NCBI RefSeq assembly: GCF_036108815.1
Contig: NZ_CP107985.1
Span: 1,116,001-1,180,000, forward strand
DNA: 64,000 nt
Direction of reading: 5' to 3'
Origin: Streptomyces sp. NBC_00353
GTDB taxonomy: Bacteria > Actinomycetota > Actinomycetes > Streptomycetales > Streptomycetaceae
Positions 52,368-61,826 of the stretch are shown here, one piece after another; positions within the stretch are counted from its first letter, which is position 1, and every line of letters begins with the position of its first letter. A program made the position numbers and the translations under genes. A model generated the notes under the pieces. It was not told the origin of the DNA. It did not search any database and was given only the letters and a program-made list of their open reading frames with translations.

Positions 52368-53654
52368 ATGACGCCCTCCGCCGACGACGCCTCCTCCTGG
52401 ACGAGGCTGTGGGCCGGCTCCCCGCACATCCCGCACGCGCCCCTCGACGACGTGACACGGCGGCACGCGGATCTCCCCGCAACGCTGCTGCCCACCCCCG
52501 TCGGCATGCATCACCCGGCGATCTTCGAACCTGCGTTGAAACAGTTTGCCAACGCCTACCGGGCCGGGGAGCCGCACTTCGAAGATGCCGCGACGGGCCG
52601 GGCCTGGCACCGGGCGCGGCGGACCGTGCTCGATACGGTGCTAGCGGCCGTCGCGGAGGGTCCATGGGCCCGCCATCTGGTGCTGCGCGGCAGCGTGTTG
52701 ATGGCGACCTGGTTCGGGGATGCGGCCCGCGATCCGGGCGACCTGGACTTCCTCGTCGTACCTCAGGACTGGGCCATGGACGGACCCCGGACCTCGGGTC
52801 TGTTCGACACGATCGCCCGGGATGCCGCGGCAGCCGCGCGCGGCGCCGTCCGAATCGACGCGGCCGCCATGGTGACCGAGAACATCTGGACGTACGACCG
52901 GGTTCCGGGCCGCCGCATGCTGCTGCCGTGGACTGCGTCGGGGATTCCCGGTGGCACCGTACAGCTGGATGTTGTGTTCAACGAGATCCTGCCGGCCCCT
53001 GCCGAACTCACCGAGATCCGGCCGCTGGGTGACGGTCCCGGCTGCCGGGTGCCGGCCGTCTCCCCCGCTCTGTCGCTGGCCTGGAAGCTGCTGTGGTTGG
53101 TCACCGACGCCTATCCGCAGGGCAAGGACCTGTACGACGCGGCCCTGCTGGCGGAACACACTCCGCCGTCCTACGAACTGGTACGGGACGCCTTCGTGCT
53201 CAGCGGCGCGGAGGGGGTGCGGCCGGCCGGTGCCTGGTGGCTCGACGAACTGGACGTGGAGACCGGTTGGTGTCACTTCACAGCCGAACACCCCTGGGTC
53301 ACGGAGGATGCGGCAAGCTGTCGGGGGCGCCTCGCGCGCGCCCTCGGACCGCTCCTGGAGAGGGCGGAGCGACCGGGAGAGGACGGCTACGGCCGGTGGG
53401 CCCGGTGGCTGCAGCCACTGGTGGAGTCCACCCGCGCAACGGCCGCCGACCACCCTGAGTCCGCCCTCGGGCATCTCTGCGAGGGCGGCCGGGACGGACT
53501 GACGGCTGCCACCGTGATCGTTCGCGAGATCGTGGGACGTGAGCGCATCTCCCCGGAGGACGCACTCGCCGCTGTTCTGACGGACGGGAGCACATGGCGC
53601 TACTGGCGGGAGAACCCGAACGCCTGCCGCCAGGCCCTGGAGGAGTTGCGATGA
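52368..53654 (+). CDS. AbiEii/AbiGii-type nucleotidyltransferase protein
   Basis: From the ATG at 52368 (CGGGAG upstream) the product has 428 residues. A longer frame from 52137 lacks sense. The nucleotidyltransferase core is HLVLRGSVLMATWFGDAARD followed by PGDLDFLVV, the GS...DLDF pair of AbiEii-like proteins, and IPGGTVQLDVVFNEI supplies the third acidic residue. Later SLAWKLLWLVTDAYPQGKDL is the conserved K-D helix. AbiEii toxins act with an AbiEi antitoxin, but no such gene precedes it. It may be an orphan enzyme or a different subfamily. Confidence 0.82.
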   Translation: MTPSADDASSWTRLWAGSPHIPHAPLDDVTRRHADLPATLLPTPVGMHHPAIFEPALKQFANAYRAGEPHFEDAATGRAWHRARRTVLDTVLAAVAEGPWARHLVLRGSVLMATWFGDAARDPGDLDFLVVPQDWAMDGPRTSGLFDTIARDAAAAARGAVRIDAAAMVTENIWTYDRVPGRRMLLPWTASGIPGGTVQLDVVFNEILPAPAELTEIRPLGDGPGCRVPAVSPALSLAWKLLWLVTDAYPQGKDLYDAALLAEHTPPSYELVRDAFVLSGAEGVRPAGAWWLDELDVETGWCHFTAEHPWVTEDAASCRGRLARALGPLLERAERPGEDGYGRWARWLQPLVESTRATAADHPESALGHLCEGGRDGLTAATVIVREIVGRERISPEDALAAVLTDGSTWRYWRENPNACRQALEELR

Positions 53655-53749
53655 CGGCGGTCCGATGCGCTGCGCGTCGGCGTCTCCGTCTCGAGTCACC
53701 CGCCCGAAGGGCCGACAGCTGAAGCGCCGGCCGTCAAGGAGCCGGCGGT

Positions 53750-53905
53750 CAAGGGGCGTCCGAGGAACGATCGCCCACACGATCTTGCCGACCGGGTTTC
53801 GGTGCCGGGCTCCGAAGTCGGAGGCGGCCGCGCGAACCAGGAACAGCTCGCCAGAGGTGGAGCCGATGTCCGAGATCGAGTTCCCAAAAAGCCTGGCAGT
53901 TACCG
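53750..53905 (-). pseudogene. Possible end of an HATPase-type (anti-sigma-like) protein
   Basis: The minus frame reads SGELFLVRAAASDFGARHRN and PVGKIVWAIVP. The combination LV-x-A-x5-G and GK-x-VWA resembles the end of the SpoIIAB-like ATP-binding domain abundant in Streptomyces. It runs into the end of the IS607 element at about 53905, so the rest is likely lost. Confidence 0.3.
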
Positions 53906-53908
53906 TTC

Positions 53909-55552
53909 CTAAACAGTGTCCAGGAGTGAGCCTTGTGCCCACGTCCCAGTACTGCGCGCATCCCGAACGGTTTTGGATGCGCTGGTCCCCCGCGTTCTCG
54001 TTGTCCCTGTCCGGCAACGCGCATCGTGTGCACGCTCCGCGACGGGGCGGCGGGTTTCCTCACGCCCTCGGTCACCACGATCGGCCTGGACGGTCCGATG
54101 CCCAGCATCATCACTCTGGTGATGCTGGGGCGGTGCCGTCCGTCGCCGGATCGGGTGTCCGAGGGCGCGCCTGCCAATGGCCACCGAGGCGGCGTCATGG
54201 CGAGTCATGCTGCGAGTCTTGCTGATCAGGGGCTTGCGCCAGTGCTGGTCGCCCCACATCGAGGTGTATGCCGGGTCGACGGCGACGATGGCGATGCCGT
54301 GTTCGGCGGTCATGGAGACGATGCGGGCCTTGAGTTTGCCGGTGGGCATACCGGAGATGAGTTGCCGGAACCGCTTCTTGCGGCCGTGCTTCTCGCGGGT
54401 CTTCTCGGCGGCGAAGTCCAGGTTTTCGATGCCGATCGCTTGCGCGCCGGTCTGTTTGGTCCAGTTAAGGAGGCGAGTGAGGGCGTGCCGGATCTGGGCG
54501 TCGCGGTGGTCGGCGGTGCCGGACAGGTCGTAGCCGAAGCGGCGCGGGTCTCCGACCGGGTTGCCGTGCCGGTCGAGCCGGTAGGCGGCGAAGTGGTCGG
54601 CGTTGGTGTCGACGCCGATCATGCCCCGGGCCCGGGCGGTCTCCAGCGGAATGGTCTGCACGGCGGGGCGTTGCCAGGATGCGGTCAGGTACCAGCGTCC
54701 GCGGTCCGTGTCGAGGTGGATGCGGTAGGCCACGGCCCGGTTGGCTTCGATGCGGTCGGCCCACTGCGCGCCCCGGTGCGCGAACGCGATGCGGGCGGTG
54801 AGGGTGTACCGGCCGTGCTTACTGTTGGCCAGGTGGGCGAGCGGGGCGGGCAGCTTGATCGACACTTCGCCGTCAGGGGTGACGCGGATCGTCTCGTTCC
54901 CGAAGCGTTTTCCGGACTCGCCGTCTGCGGCGAGGAACCAGCGCTCAGCCTCCCAACGCTGACGCCAGTCGCGCTCGGTGAGCTGCGCGGCATGAAGGTT
55001 GTGCCGGTTCCTGAGCAGCCGCCGGCCGCCGCGAACGACACGGACATGTCCGGTCTTCCAGTCGTCGCGGGCCACGTCGAGGCGGTGTTCCAGGGTGGCC
55101 AGGCGGCGGGACTTGTGGAACCACTCGCCCTTGGACCGGTACCCGCCCGGCGCCCGCTTGCTGCCTTTCTCCCCGATCGGGAGGGACAGGCGGTGTCGCA
55201 GCGTGCGGATACCGGCCTCAAGGTTGTGGACATGGGCGAGCAGGCAGCGTCGGGCCAGGCCGTACTGGTCGTGCGTGGCCTTCGTGATCGCACCCGCGAT
55301 ACGCGACGACGACTGCTCGGTCAGGTCACGCTTGCGCGATGCCCACGCGTCGTTGTCGTGCTTGTGCCCGGCTTCGCAACGGGCCTTGAGGTCGCCAGAG
55401 GCCAGGCGGCCCTGGTGCTCGCCGACCAGACGCAACACCTTCTCGTCCTTTGGTGTGAGGTGCTTGAGGCGGTCGCGTAACGCCACACCGGACGGGCCGA
55501 CAGCAACGAACGGCGGGGCGATGGTGCGGAGCTGCTTCTTCTTGTCAGCCAT
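53909..55552 (-). CDS. tnpB: TnpB of IS607 type, apparently without zinc finger
   Basis: The product has 547 residues from the ATG MADKKKQ at 55552; a longer frame to 55621 is unlikely. It is larger than typical TnpB (about 400). RuvC acids are Asp315 (MIGVDTNADH), Glu376 (IGIENLDF) and Asp453 (RHDAASVAIG). Between 427 and 453, where the zinc ribbon should lie, it reads YTSMWGDQHWRKPL with no cysteine. A long N-terminal helical region replaces the usual short wedge, and a basic, Arg-rich tail extends past the last acid. It probably remains a guided nuclease of an unusual subgroup. Confidence 0.85.
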   Translation of the reverse strand: MADKKKQLRTIAPPFVAVGPSGVALRDRLKHLTPKDEKVLRLVGEHQGRLASGDLKARCEAGHKHDNDAWASRKRDLTEQSSSRIAGAITKATHDQYGLARRCLLAHVHNLEAGIRTLRHRLSLPIGEKGSKRAPGGYRSKGEWFHKSRRLATLEHRLDVARDDWKTGHVRVVRGGRRLLRNRHNLHAAQLTERDWRQRWEAERWFLAADGESGKRFGNETIRVTPDGEVSIKLPAPLAHLANSKHGRYTLTARIAFAHRGAQWADRIEANRAVAYRIHLDTDRGRWYLTASWQRPAVQTIPLETARARGMIGVDTNADHFAAYRLDRHGNPVGDPRRFGYDLSGTADHRDAQIRHALTRLLNWTKQTGAQAIGIENLDFAAEKTREKHGRKKRFRQLISGMPTGKLKARIVSMTAEHGIAIVAVDPAYTSMWGDQHWRKPLISKTRSMTRHDAASVAIGRRALGHPIRRRTAPPQHHQSDDAGHRTVQADRGDRGREETRRPVAERAHDARCRTGTTRTRGTSASKTVRDARSTGTWAQGSLLDTV

Positions 55553-56123
55553 CGGCAGCCGCCGCTTCCAGTGCCTTCCTGGCACGGTTCTTCGCACTGC
55601 GGCGGCCGTACAGGCGGGCACAGAACGAGGTCAGAACCTCCACCATGTCGCGCACCAGGTCGTCTTCGGCCTCGCCGTCATCCAGCACAACGAGTCGACG
55701 ACCGGTTGCAGCCAGAGCGGCCTCGACGAGTTCGACGTTCATGCGGCCCAACCGGTCTTTGTGCTCCACCACTACGGTGGTCACCGCCGGGTCGGCCAGC
55801 AGGCGACGGGCCTTGGCGCGGGCGCCGTTCATGCCCGAAGCGATCTCGGATTCGACGCGCACGACCTTATGCCCGGCCTTCGCGGCCCATGCCGACAAGC
55901 GTGCGGTCTGCCGCTCCAGGTCGGCCTTCTGGTCGTGGGAGGAGACGCGCGCGTAAAGTCCCACGCCACCGGTCACGGACGGTGAGGTGTTCGCGTCGAT
56001 GTTCACCAGGATCGTGCGCGGCCCCACTCGCTCCGCAGGGACCGGCAGCGTGCCCTCACGGAACCAGCGGTACGCAGTACGTGGGGCGACCCCCTGCGCA
56101 CGTGCCCATTCCGTCAGATTCAT
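55545..56123 (-). CDS. tnpA: IS607-family serine recombinase TnpA
   Basis: From the ATG at 56123 the product has 192 residues; an ATG at 56150 adds nine. An N-terminal MerR/resolvase-like helix-turn-helix (LTEWARAQGVAPRTAYRWF) precedes the serine recombinase domain, with catalytic Ser61 in YARVSSHDQ. EHKDRLGRMNVELVEAAL and the final DDLVRDMVEVLTSFCARLYG and RRSAKNRARK complete the family pattern. DNA is cut and joined without homology at a dinucleotide target. Confidence 0.92.
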   Translation of the reverse strand: MNLTEWARAQGVAPRTAYRWFREGTLPVPAERVGPRTILVNIDANTSPSVTGGVGLYARVSSHDQKADLERQTARLSAWAAKAGHKVVRVESEIASGMNGARAKARRLLADPAVTTVVVEHKDRLGRMNVELVEAALAATGRRLVVLDDGEAEDDLVRDMVEVLTSFCARLYGRRSAKNRARKALEAAAADG

Positions 56124-56319
56124 ACACAGATCATACGACACTCGCGACATCTAAAAGACACCTATGGACACTTAGTCGAGAGCAGTTCCCGACCCTCTCC
56201 GATCAGCGCCAGCAGGACGACGCCCGCCACGACCGACACCGACCACCCCATTGCCCGCGGGCAGGAACATGGTCTGTCCGGCGGATCCTGCCGGACAGAC
56301 CCATGGTCCCGAGGAGGGC

Positions 56320-56868
56320 TCAGCGCTTGAGCGTGAAGGTGAAGTCGCCGGAGAGCTTGCCGCTCAGCCGGACTGCCGAAACGAGTTTCCCCTCCGTGAT
56401 CAGTCTCTCGACCTCGGCCCGCGAGAGAACGCAACCTTCAGCGATCAGTCGCACCGGCCGGACAGGGATCCGCGCTGCAAAGCGGACCGAGATGTCGATC
56501 ACCTCGCGGTCCAGGTGATCCGATCCGCCGGTGTCGAGGCGCCAGGCGTTGTCCCAGTCGAGGGCGATGCGATTACGGCGCCGCACGACCGGATCCTGGA
56601 GCAGCTCAGCTGTCAGGCGCACGTCGTTGTCATGCAGCCGGTCCAGCAGCTCAGGTCGTACGGAGCGCACATTCATCCGTTCCAGGACCGTGAGCTTTGC
56701 AGTTTCCTCGCAAGTGGTACATAGCGCGAGGAGCCAGGCGTCGATGAGCTTGTGGTTTGCGTTGACGCGAAATTTACCGCTTGCCCGGAAGCGCTCGGAC
56801 GCGCACGCGTGGCAACGACGGAGAACGAGCGGCAGGCAGGTGGGCACGACCACCCAGTTTTCGAGCAC
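56320..56868 (-). CDS. DUF1062-family protein
   Basis: The product has 182 residues. An N-terminal zinc-ribbon (RRCHACASERFRASGKFRVN with later CTTCEETAKLTVLER) is followed by a mixed helical and strand domain, SDHLDREVIDISVRFAAR and LSRAEVERLITEGKL. This fits DUF1062 as I know it. The start may be slightly internal, because the first residues (MLENWVVVPT) precede the zinc ribbon. Function unknown. Confidence 0.8.
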   Translation of the reverse strand: MLENWVVVPTCLPLVLRRCHACASERFRASGKFRVNANHKLIDAWLLALCTTCEETAKLTVLERMNVRSVRPELLDRLHDNDVRLTAELLQDPVVRRRNRIALDWDNAWRLDTGGSDHLDREVIDISVRFAARIPVRPVRLIAEGCVLSRAEVERLITEGKLVSAVRLSGKLSGDFTFTLKR

Positions 56869-57292
56869 AGAAGTACACCGGTTTCAGTGAGAAGTCCGCA
56901 GCAAAAAGGAGCGCGGCGCACATGCGCGACGCGCGACGATTCAGCGCTCGGGAGGTCTCACAGGGTGTACAACGGCGCGTCCTTGTCCAGGCGACTTGGT
57001 TCGGCAGCACGGTAATGGCGCACATCGGCGCTGCTCCACTGGTTTTCGAGCGCCTCACCGCCAGGCTCTGTCCGGCGATTCACGGACGAAGCATGAGCCA
57101 GATCGCGGCGACGGTGCCGTGGAACACGCAGGTCTGCTTTACCTCGCCGTTTCGGTTGGGCTGAGGCGGCGTCGATGATCGCCAACTGTTGGGTGGCCGA
57201 CGTGATTTCGGTGCTTGGGCAGGTCTGAGTCCCGGCGCGGTGGTCGGGTTCTCCGGGTTCTTTTGGGCCGTGGGCGGACGGGGGTTTGCTGG
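56869..57292. other. No intact gene between DUF1062 and the IS1380 remnant
   Basis: Frames here look like shadows. On both strands a piece around 57060-57130 (AAIW-LML on minus, MSQIAATVPWNTQ on plus) could be transposase debris but is too short to assign. Confidence 0.35.
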
Positions 57293-58735
57293 TCAGCTGG
57301 CGGGTCGGGACAGTGCGGCGAGGCGGTGGAAGGCCGTGGCCAGTTCGTGTCTCCAGGGCCAGGTCGCCGATATTCGCAGGTGGAGGCGTCGGCCGCCGCG
57401 GGTGAGGCGGGCTGTGACGTGCCGGTAGCGGAGTTTCTTCGGCTCGGCGGTGGTCAGCTGCCCGTCCAAAAGGAGGACACGGGTCCAGGCGAGCAGGTCG
57501 ATCGCGGCGAGGCTGAGTTCGAGCCAGACGGCGTTGACGCCGAAGTCGCGGGAGGGGAAGCGGCCGAATCCGGTGGTCTTGCCGCACCGGATGTGGTCCT
57601 CGACGGTGGCATGTCCACGGTGGCGGGCCTCCAGGAACTGTGCGGAACCGCCGCCGGAGTACGGGGTGTCGGTGAGGAACACCTGATGCCGTAGGCCCTC
57701 GTCCTGGTCGAACAGGGACAGTGTGCTCCGGGGTGCGGCCGCTCTCGGCGCACGATGATGCGGGTGCCGGCCGGGTGGCCGTCCAGGTCGACCATGCCTG
57801 TCAGTTCGGCGGTCTCGGCGCCGTCACGCATCGTCCCGTCCTGGTCCAGGGCGGGATGCCAGAGGCGGTCGGGCATGGCCCGGACAGCGCGGCGGATCGG
57901 CTCGGTGATGGCGTATCCGACCGAGAAGAAGGTACGGATTCCTCGTTTCCGCACGTTGCGGACGTGGGCGAGGAACGCTTTTGCGGATCCGGCACTGTCG
58001 GTGCGGATGAGGATGTCGGTGCCGTGCCGGTGAGCGTCGGGGATCTGCGCGAGTGCGTGGTCGAACACCATGATGTGGTCGCTCGCGGTGTTGGCACCGG
58101 CGTTTCCGGGACGCAGTCGGCCGGACAATGCCTCGCCGGTGTTGGCCAGGAAGCAGAGCAGCGGGTGGAAGCCGAAGCCGCCTTTATAGGTGGGTGCGGC
58201 CTGCTCCTTCTCGGAGTGGCAGGTGATCAGCGTGGCGTCGAGGTCCAGGACCAGCCCGGGCAGAATGCGTCCCGCGGCCCAGACTGCGGGTATGCCCTCG
58301 CCTTGCTCGGCGGCCTGCATCCAGGCGACTTTCCCGAGCGTGGGCACGCGCCGAGCGCAGAGAAGCCAGTGTCCTCTCGTCGGTGTCGGCGAGCAGTCGC
58401 CAGGCCGTCGGTGCCGAGGCGACCGAACCGAACACCCCCGCCTGGTCCCGCAGTACGGTCAGGTCCGCGATGGCCTCACCGCCGTCGGCGAGCATCACCG
58501 CCAGGTCGGCGGCGATCCGGCCCGGATCATGCCCAGTCCCGCGCGGCCGAAGCGGCCTGAGCGCGGTGGAGTACACGGCGGTCAGCCCGGTGGCATCAGC
58601 GAGATCGGCCAGTAACCGTGCCCCGGCATGACCGACCACCCCCGAACCATCTGCACTGACCTGGATCTTGGGACGCAACCCGATAGCCTGCACGTAGAAA
58701 GTGCCCCCCGCCTGGACCGACAGACCCCTCAGCAA
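57293..58735 (-). pseudogene. IS1380-family transposase with two frameshifts
   Basis: Three consecutive frames join into one transposase. Frame 1 (58735-~58345) carries VQAIGLRPKIQVSADGSGVV, TGHDPGRIAADLAVMLADGG and TDERTLASLRSARA. Frame 2 (to ~57720) carries VAWMQAAEQGEGIPAVWAAG, LVLDLDATLITCHSEKEQAA and LIRTDSAGSAKAFLAHVRNV, including catalytic acids. Frame 3 carries FLTDTPYSGGGSAQFLEARH and DHIRCGKTTGFGRFPS to the end. The joins need indels at about 58345 and 57720. The element is dead as written. Confidence 0.8.
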
Positions 58736-58749
58736 GGTTCACCGTCCCA

Positions 58750-59211
58750 GGTCAGGAAGGCACTTTCGCGTTTCCGCCCCAACAGCCGCCGTACCCAAGC
58801 GAGACGGCGAGGTTAATGGTGTGCTTGATCTGCCGACGGACGGAATCCGCTTGCCGGGAACTTTCGGAAGCCTCTTACGCGCGCCGGCCGCGTGCTGGTG
58901 GACCCGACAGATCGTCGAATCCACGCCCATGGACCAGTCGATGCGACCCTCGGTATCAGCGACGGCCTGGACGGCCCGCAGGATCCTGTCCCGCGTGCCG
59001 TCCGCCGACCAGCGACGGCGTCTGTCATGCACGGCCTCCCATCTCCCGAAGCGCACAGGCGGGTCCCGCCACGGGATACCGGTCCGCTGCCGGAGAGAAT
59101 GCCACTGATGACCATGCGGTGGCTCGTCCACCGATCGCCCCGTCCTGCGTTCATTGGTGGGTGTGGCTCCAGCCGGGTCCACTCCACGTCTGTCAGGTCA
59201 CCCCGCCCCAT
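58750..59211 (-). pseudogene. IS5-family transposase, N-terminal part only, frameshifted
   Basis: The first frame has MGRGDLTDVEWTRLEPHPPM and DRWTSHRMVI. Another then continues RTGIPWRDPPVRFGRWEAVH, GTRDRILRAVQAVADTEGRI and DWSMGVDSTICRVHQHAAGA. The DDE half is gone. The sequence ends where the IS1380 remnant begins, suggesting that IS1380 entered this IS5 copy or that both were joined by deletion. Confidence 0.65.
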
Positions 59212-59607
59212 GTGGGATGGAACGATCCGGCAACATGGCCGTCACCTGACCCCTCGGACAGGCCCTAGCCGGGACTTGATCTCAGCGGAACACCCCCGGG
59301 TCGGCGGGGAGGACGCTGTTCGCGCGTCAGGTCGGCACTCCCTGTCGGCGTACACCGGAACGTGCACGGGTCGGTGCAGCCGAACGTGCGCAACGTACCT
59401 GCCTCTTTGAGCTGGTGCGGCCGCCAGGGCCACCCACTTCGTCAGGATGCGGGACAGGCGTCGCTGTCCGTGTCTGTGAACAATCCCCTGGCCTTCGCGC
59501 CGTCGCGTGCCACCAGTGACCGCACGGGGCGACATCTGTTGCTCACGGCGGTGTCGAGCAACGAGAGCAGGCTGCTCCCGGACTACCCCGCTCTTCGCTC
59601 ATTGATT
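59212..59607. other. Gene-free stretch before the vWA gene
   Basis: No sensible frame and no hairpin of note. Confidence 0.4.
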
Positions 59608-60666
59608 TCAGAGCATGATTAGCAGACGCGTCTCCGGCTTGAGCTTCCTATTCACCGAACGACTCTGTACGTACACCTCCAACTTGGGATTGTTCCCTGC
59701 CTTCACAGAAACTGTCCCCTGAACATCCGTACCGAACAAAAGGCTGCGTGCCGCGTCGCCCGTGTAGGCGCGGTCGGTGTCCTTCTCGACCACGATGACT
59801 TCCTTGTTCTGCTGAACCTGAGCCCGGGCGCCCAGCTGGTAGTAACACGAACCACGTTCGTACGTCACGCCCGGATGCGAGTTGACGAAGGGGCGAATCT
59901 CGACCTCCTTGTCGACTTTCAGAAGCCGGTACTTGTCAGCCGGAATCGGTTCGAGATTCGCCCGCACCTCGTCAACCGATATGTCCTGGCCGACGGCGAA
60001 CAGGTTCTTCGTGCCGCGCACTCCCTGCTCTCGCCCGCGGAGGAAGCTGGTGGCGGCAGCGCGTACGGTGCCGATCGCCTCCTCGACGCCCTTCTGGGAA
60101 TCCGCATCCCATATGGCGATGTTCCCGGCCGGAAAACCGTAGTTCTGGGCAGTGCGCTTGGCCAGGGAGTTCGGAACGAGGATCGCGGAAGTCCAGTGGC
60201 CCGGAAGCTCGCTCATCTTCGCCGCGATCTTGTCGAGCCAGGGGCCAAGGATGGCCATGTCGCCGTCGTGCCGCCTGTCGCCGCCGGAGGCGTTCTCCTC
60301 ACCGTCCGTCACGACGATCTGGAGGAAGCTGTGCTCGCCGTATTCCTCCCAAATATGGCCCAGGTCGTCCAGAGACTTCAGAGAAGCCTCAATGAGGGCC
60401 GTAGCACCATTGTTGACCCGGTACAGCCCTCGCATGGACGGCAGATGCTTCACGTCCATGTCCCAGACCAGGTTCTCCACCTTGTGGTCGAAGGAGTAGA
60501 GGCTGATCCGTGTCTCGTGGCCGAGGCTGTCCGACTCGGCCTTCAACCCCGCCACGAACTCGTCCACAACTCGAATGAGTTGACTCTGGTGCGGACGCAT
60601 TGAACCCGAACAGTCCACTACCAGCGCGACGTGATTCACCTTGTGCTGGATCTTGTTTGCGGACAC
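59608..60666 (-). CDS. von Willebrand factor A domain protein
   Basis: The product has 352 residues from the GTG at 60666, with GGAGGGGGAG at a good distance; a longer frame to 60750 is less likely. The vWA domain starts almost at once, with MIDAS residues Asp18-x-Ser20-x-Ser22 (VVDCSGSM) and later VVTDGEENASGG. The domain end carries SAILVPNSLAKRTAQNYGFP. The C-terminal 140 residues (RLLKVDKEVEIRPFVNSH, FGTDVQGTVSVKAGNNPKLE) have no signal peptide or membrane segment. It is a cytoplasmic, metal-binding adhesion-type protein, perhaps a partner of TerY-like or phage-like systems. No such partner is adjacent. Confidence 0.85.
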   Translation of the reverse strand: MSANKIQHKVNHVALVVDCSGSMRPHQSQLIRVVDEFVAGLKAESDSLGHETRISLYSFDHKVENLVWDMDVKHLPSMRGLYRVNNGATALIEASLKSLDDLGHIWEEYGEHSFLQIVVTDGEENASGGDRRHDGDMAILGPWLDKIAAKMSELPGHWTSAILVPNSLAKRTAQNYGFPAGNIAIWDADSQKGVEEAIGTVRAAATSFLRGREQGVRGTKNLFAVGQDISVDEVRANLEPIPADKYRLLKVDKEVEIRPFVNSHPGVTYERGSCYYQLGARAQVQQNKEVIVVEKDTDRAYTGDAARSLLFGTDVQGTVSVKAGNNPKLEVYVQSRSVNRKLKPETRLLIML

Positions 60667-61217
60667 GTTTGTGCTCCCCCTCCGAGGCTCCCCGAGTGAT
60701 GTCTTCACTTTATGGGGAGGCACTGACAACGGCGTTTGACGCTCAATCACCCGCCTGCATCCAGTGCTGTGTCCGGCATCCAGGAGACGCCCGGCGATCG
60801 TCCATGGCGGCTCACCGGAAGCGGACCGTCGTGCGCGTCCCTACCGTCCGGCCACAGCGTACGGAGGCACCCTTCCGGATCTGCTGGCGCCACTGTTCGT
60901 GCTGGTTACGTTTTAGGTCTCGGCCAGTCACCCGTGCAGCACCGATGGTGCCCACGATGCCGGAGGTGAGCCCTGCCCGGCCCTGTGCCCTGCCGAGAAG
61001 CCGACCTGGCTCGCCCCGCAAGCGCAAGGGGTCGGGCGACACTCTCTCTGAACATGTATGGCGCGTCTTCCACACCAAGAAGGGCGCCAAGACGGACGGC
61101 ACGACGGGGCTACGTCGGTTCGCTCTCCTGGCTTTCGTGGCGTGGCTGCCGGTTGGGCTTGATCCGCTTTGACGGACATCGAAGATCAGGGGCTTCGGCC
61201 CCGGGAGGATGTCCATC
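60667..61217. other. Gap between the vWA gene and the IS3 remnant
   Basis: No protein is recognised. Just before the IS3 frame, 61170-61215 reads GACGGACATC with the matching GGATGTCC around a GGGGCTTCGGCCCC hairpin. This may be the left terminal region of the IS3 element. Confidence 0.4.
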
Positions 61218-61826
61218 ATGGAGAGCATGGGGAAGAACAAGCCCCGCCCTCGCCGTTCGTTCACGCCGGAGTTCAAGGCCGAGATCGTCAAGCTGTGCCG
61301 TCGAGGTGACCGCTCGGTCGGACAGATCGCCAAGTATTTCGATCTCACCGAGACCGCAGTTCGGCTGTGGGTCAACCAGGCCGAGGTCGACGCGGGTGAA
61401 CGAGATGGCCTGACCAGCCCTGCAACGCAAAGGGCCGGCTGCGGCCGCCGCAGGGTCGCCAGGCTGATGCGGGCGGCCGGTCTGCAGGGCCGCCATCGCA
61501 GACGGCGGCACCTGACCACGATGCCTGATCCGCGAGCGGCCTCCCGGCCCGACCATGTCCTTCGGGACTTCACCCCGGATCCCACGGCGATCGACACCCG
61601 CTGGTGCGGCGACACCACATACATTCCAACCGCTGAGGGCTGGCTCTACCTGGCCACCGTCATCGACATCGCCTCCCGCCGCGTGGTCGGCTGGGCGACC
61701 GCCGATCACCTGCGGACCGACCTTGCCGACCCGGGGCCGCACCTACGGAGACGACTCCTCCCGAGTGAGGACCGGAACCGCACCGACCCGGAGCTGTGCA
61801 CTCCCGCAACCCCGCCAGGCCCCTGA
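61218..61826 (+). pseudogene. IS3-family element with orfA fused to orfB by internal deletion
   Basis: The first 60 or so residues are the OrfA helix-turn-helix (RRSFTPEFKAEIVKLCRRGD and FDLTETAVRLWVNQAEVDAG). At about 61415 the frame continues directly into the middle of OrfB (RRRVARLMRAAGLQGRHRRR, then TRWCGDTTYIPTAEGWLYLA and VIDIASRRVVGWATADHLRT). This skips the second half of OrfA and the start of OrfB. After TDL the frame is lost and the rest of the DDE domain is gone. The element cannot be active. Confidence 0.75.

Larger units (their letters stand above)
53905..56175 (-). mobile_element. IS607-family element with serine recombinase and TnpB
   Basis: Two genes, tnpA (serine recombinase) and tnpB, overlap by 8 bases in the order normal for IS607. 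Subterminal AGTGTCCAGG at 53915 and its reverse-strand counterpart AGTGTCCATAGG ending at 56172 mark the two ends. No target duplication is expected for IS607. It appears complete and potentially mobile. Confidence 0.8.

Noticed and set aside
53905..56320. Reconstruction of one gene split by IS607
   Set aside because: Joining the minus-strand frames on both sides of the element gives no continuous known protein. The left flank (VVAGVVLLALIGEGRELLS) and the HATPase-like right flank do not fit together.
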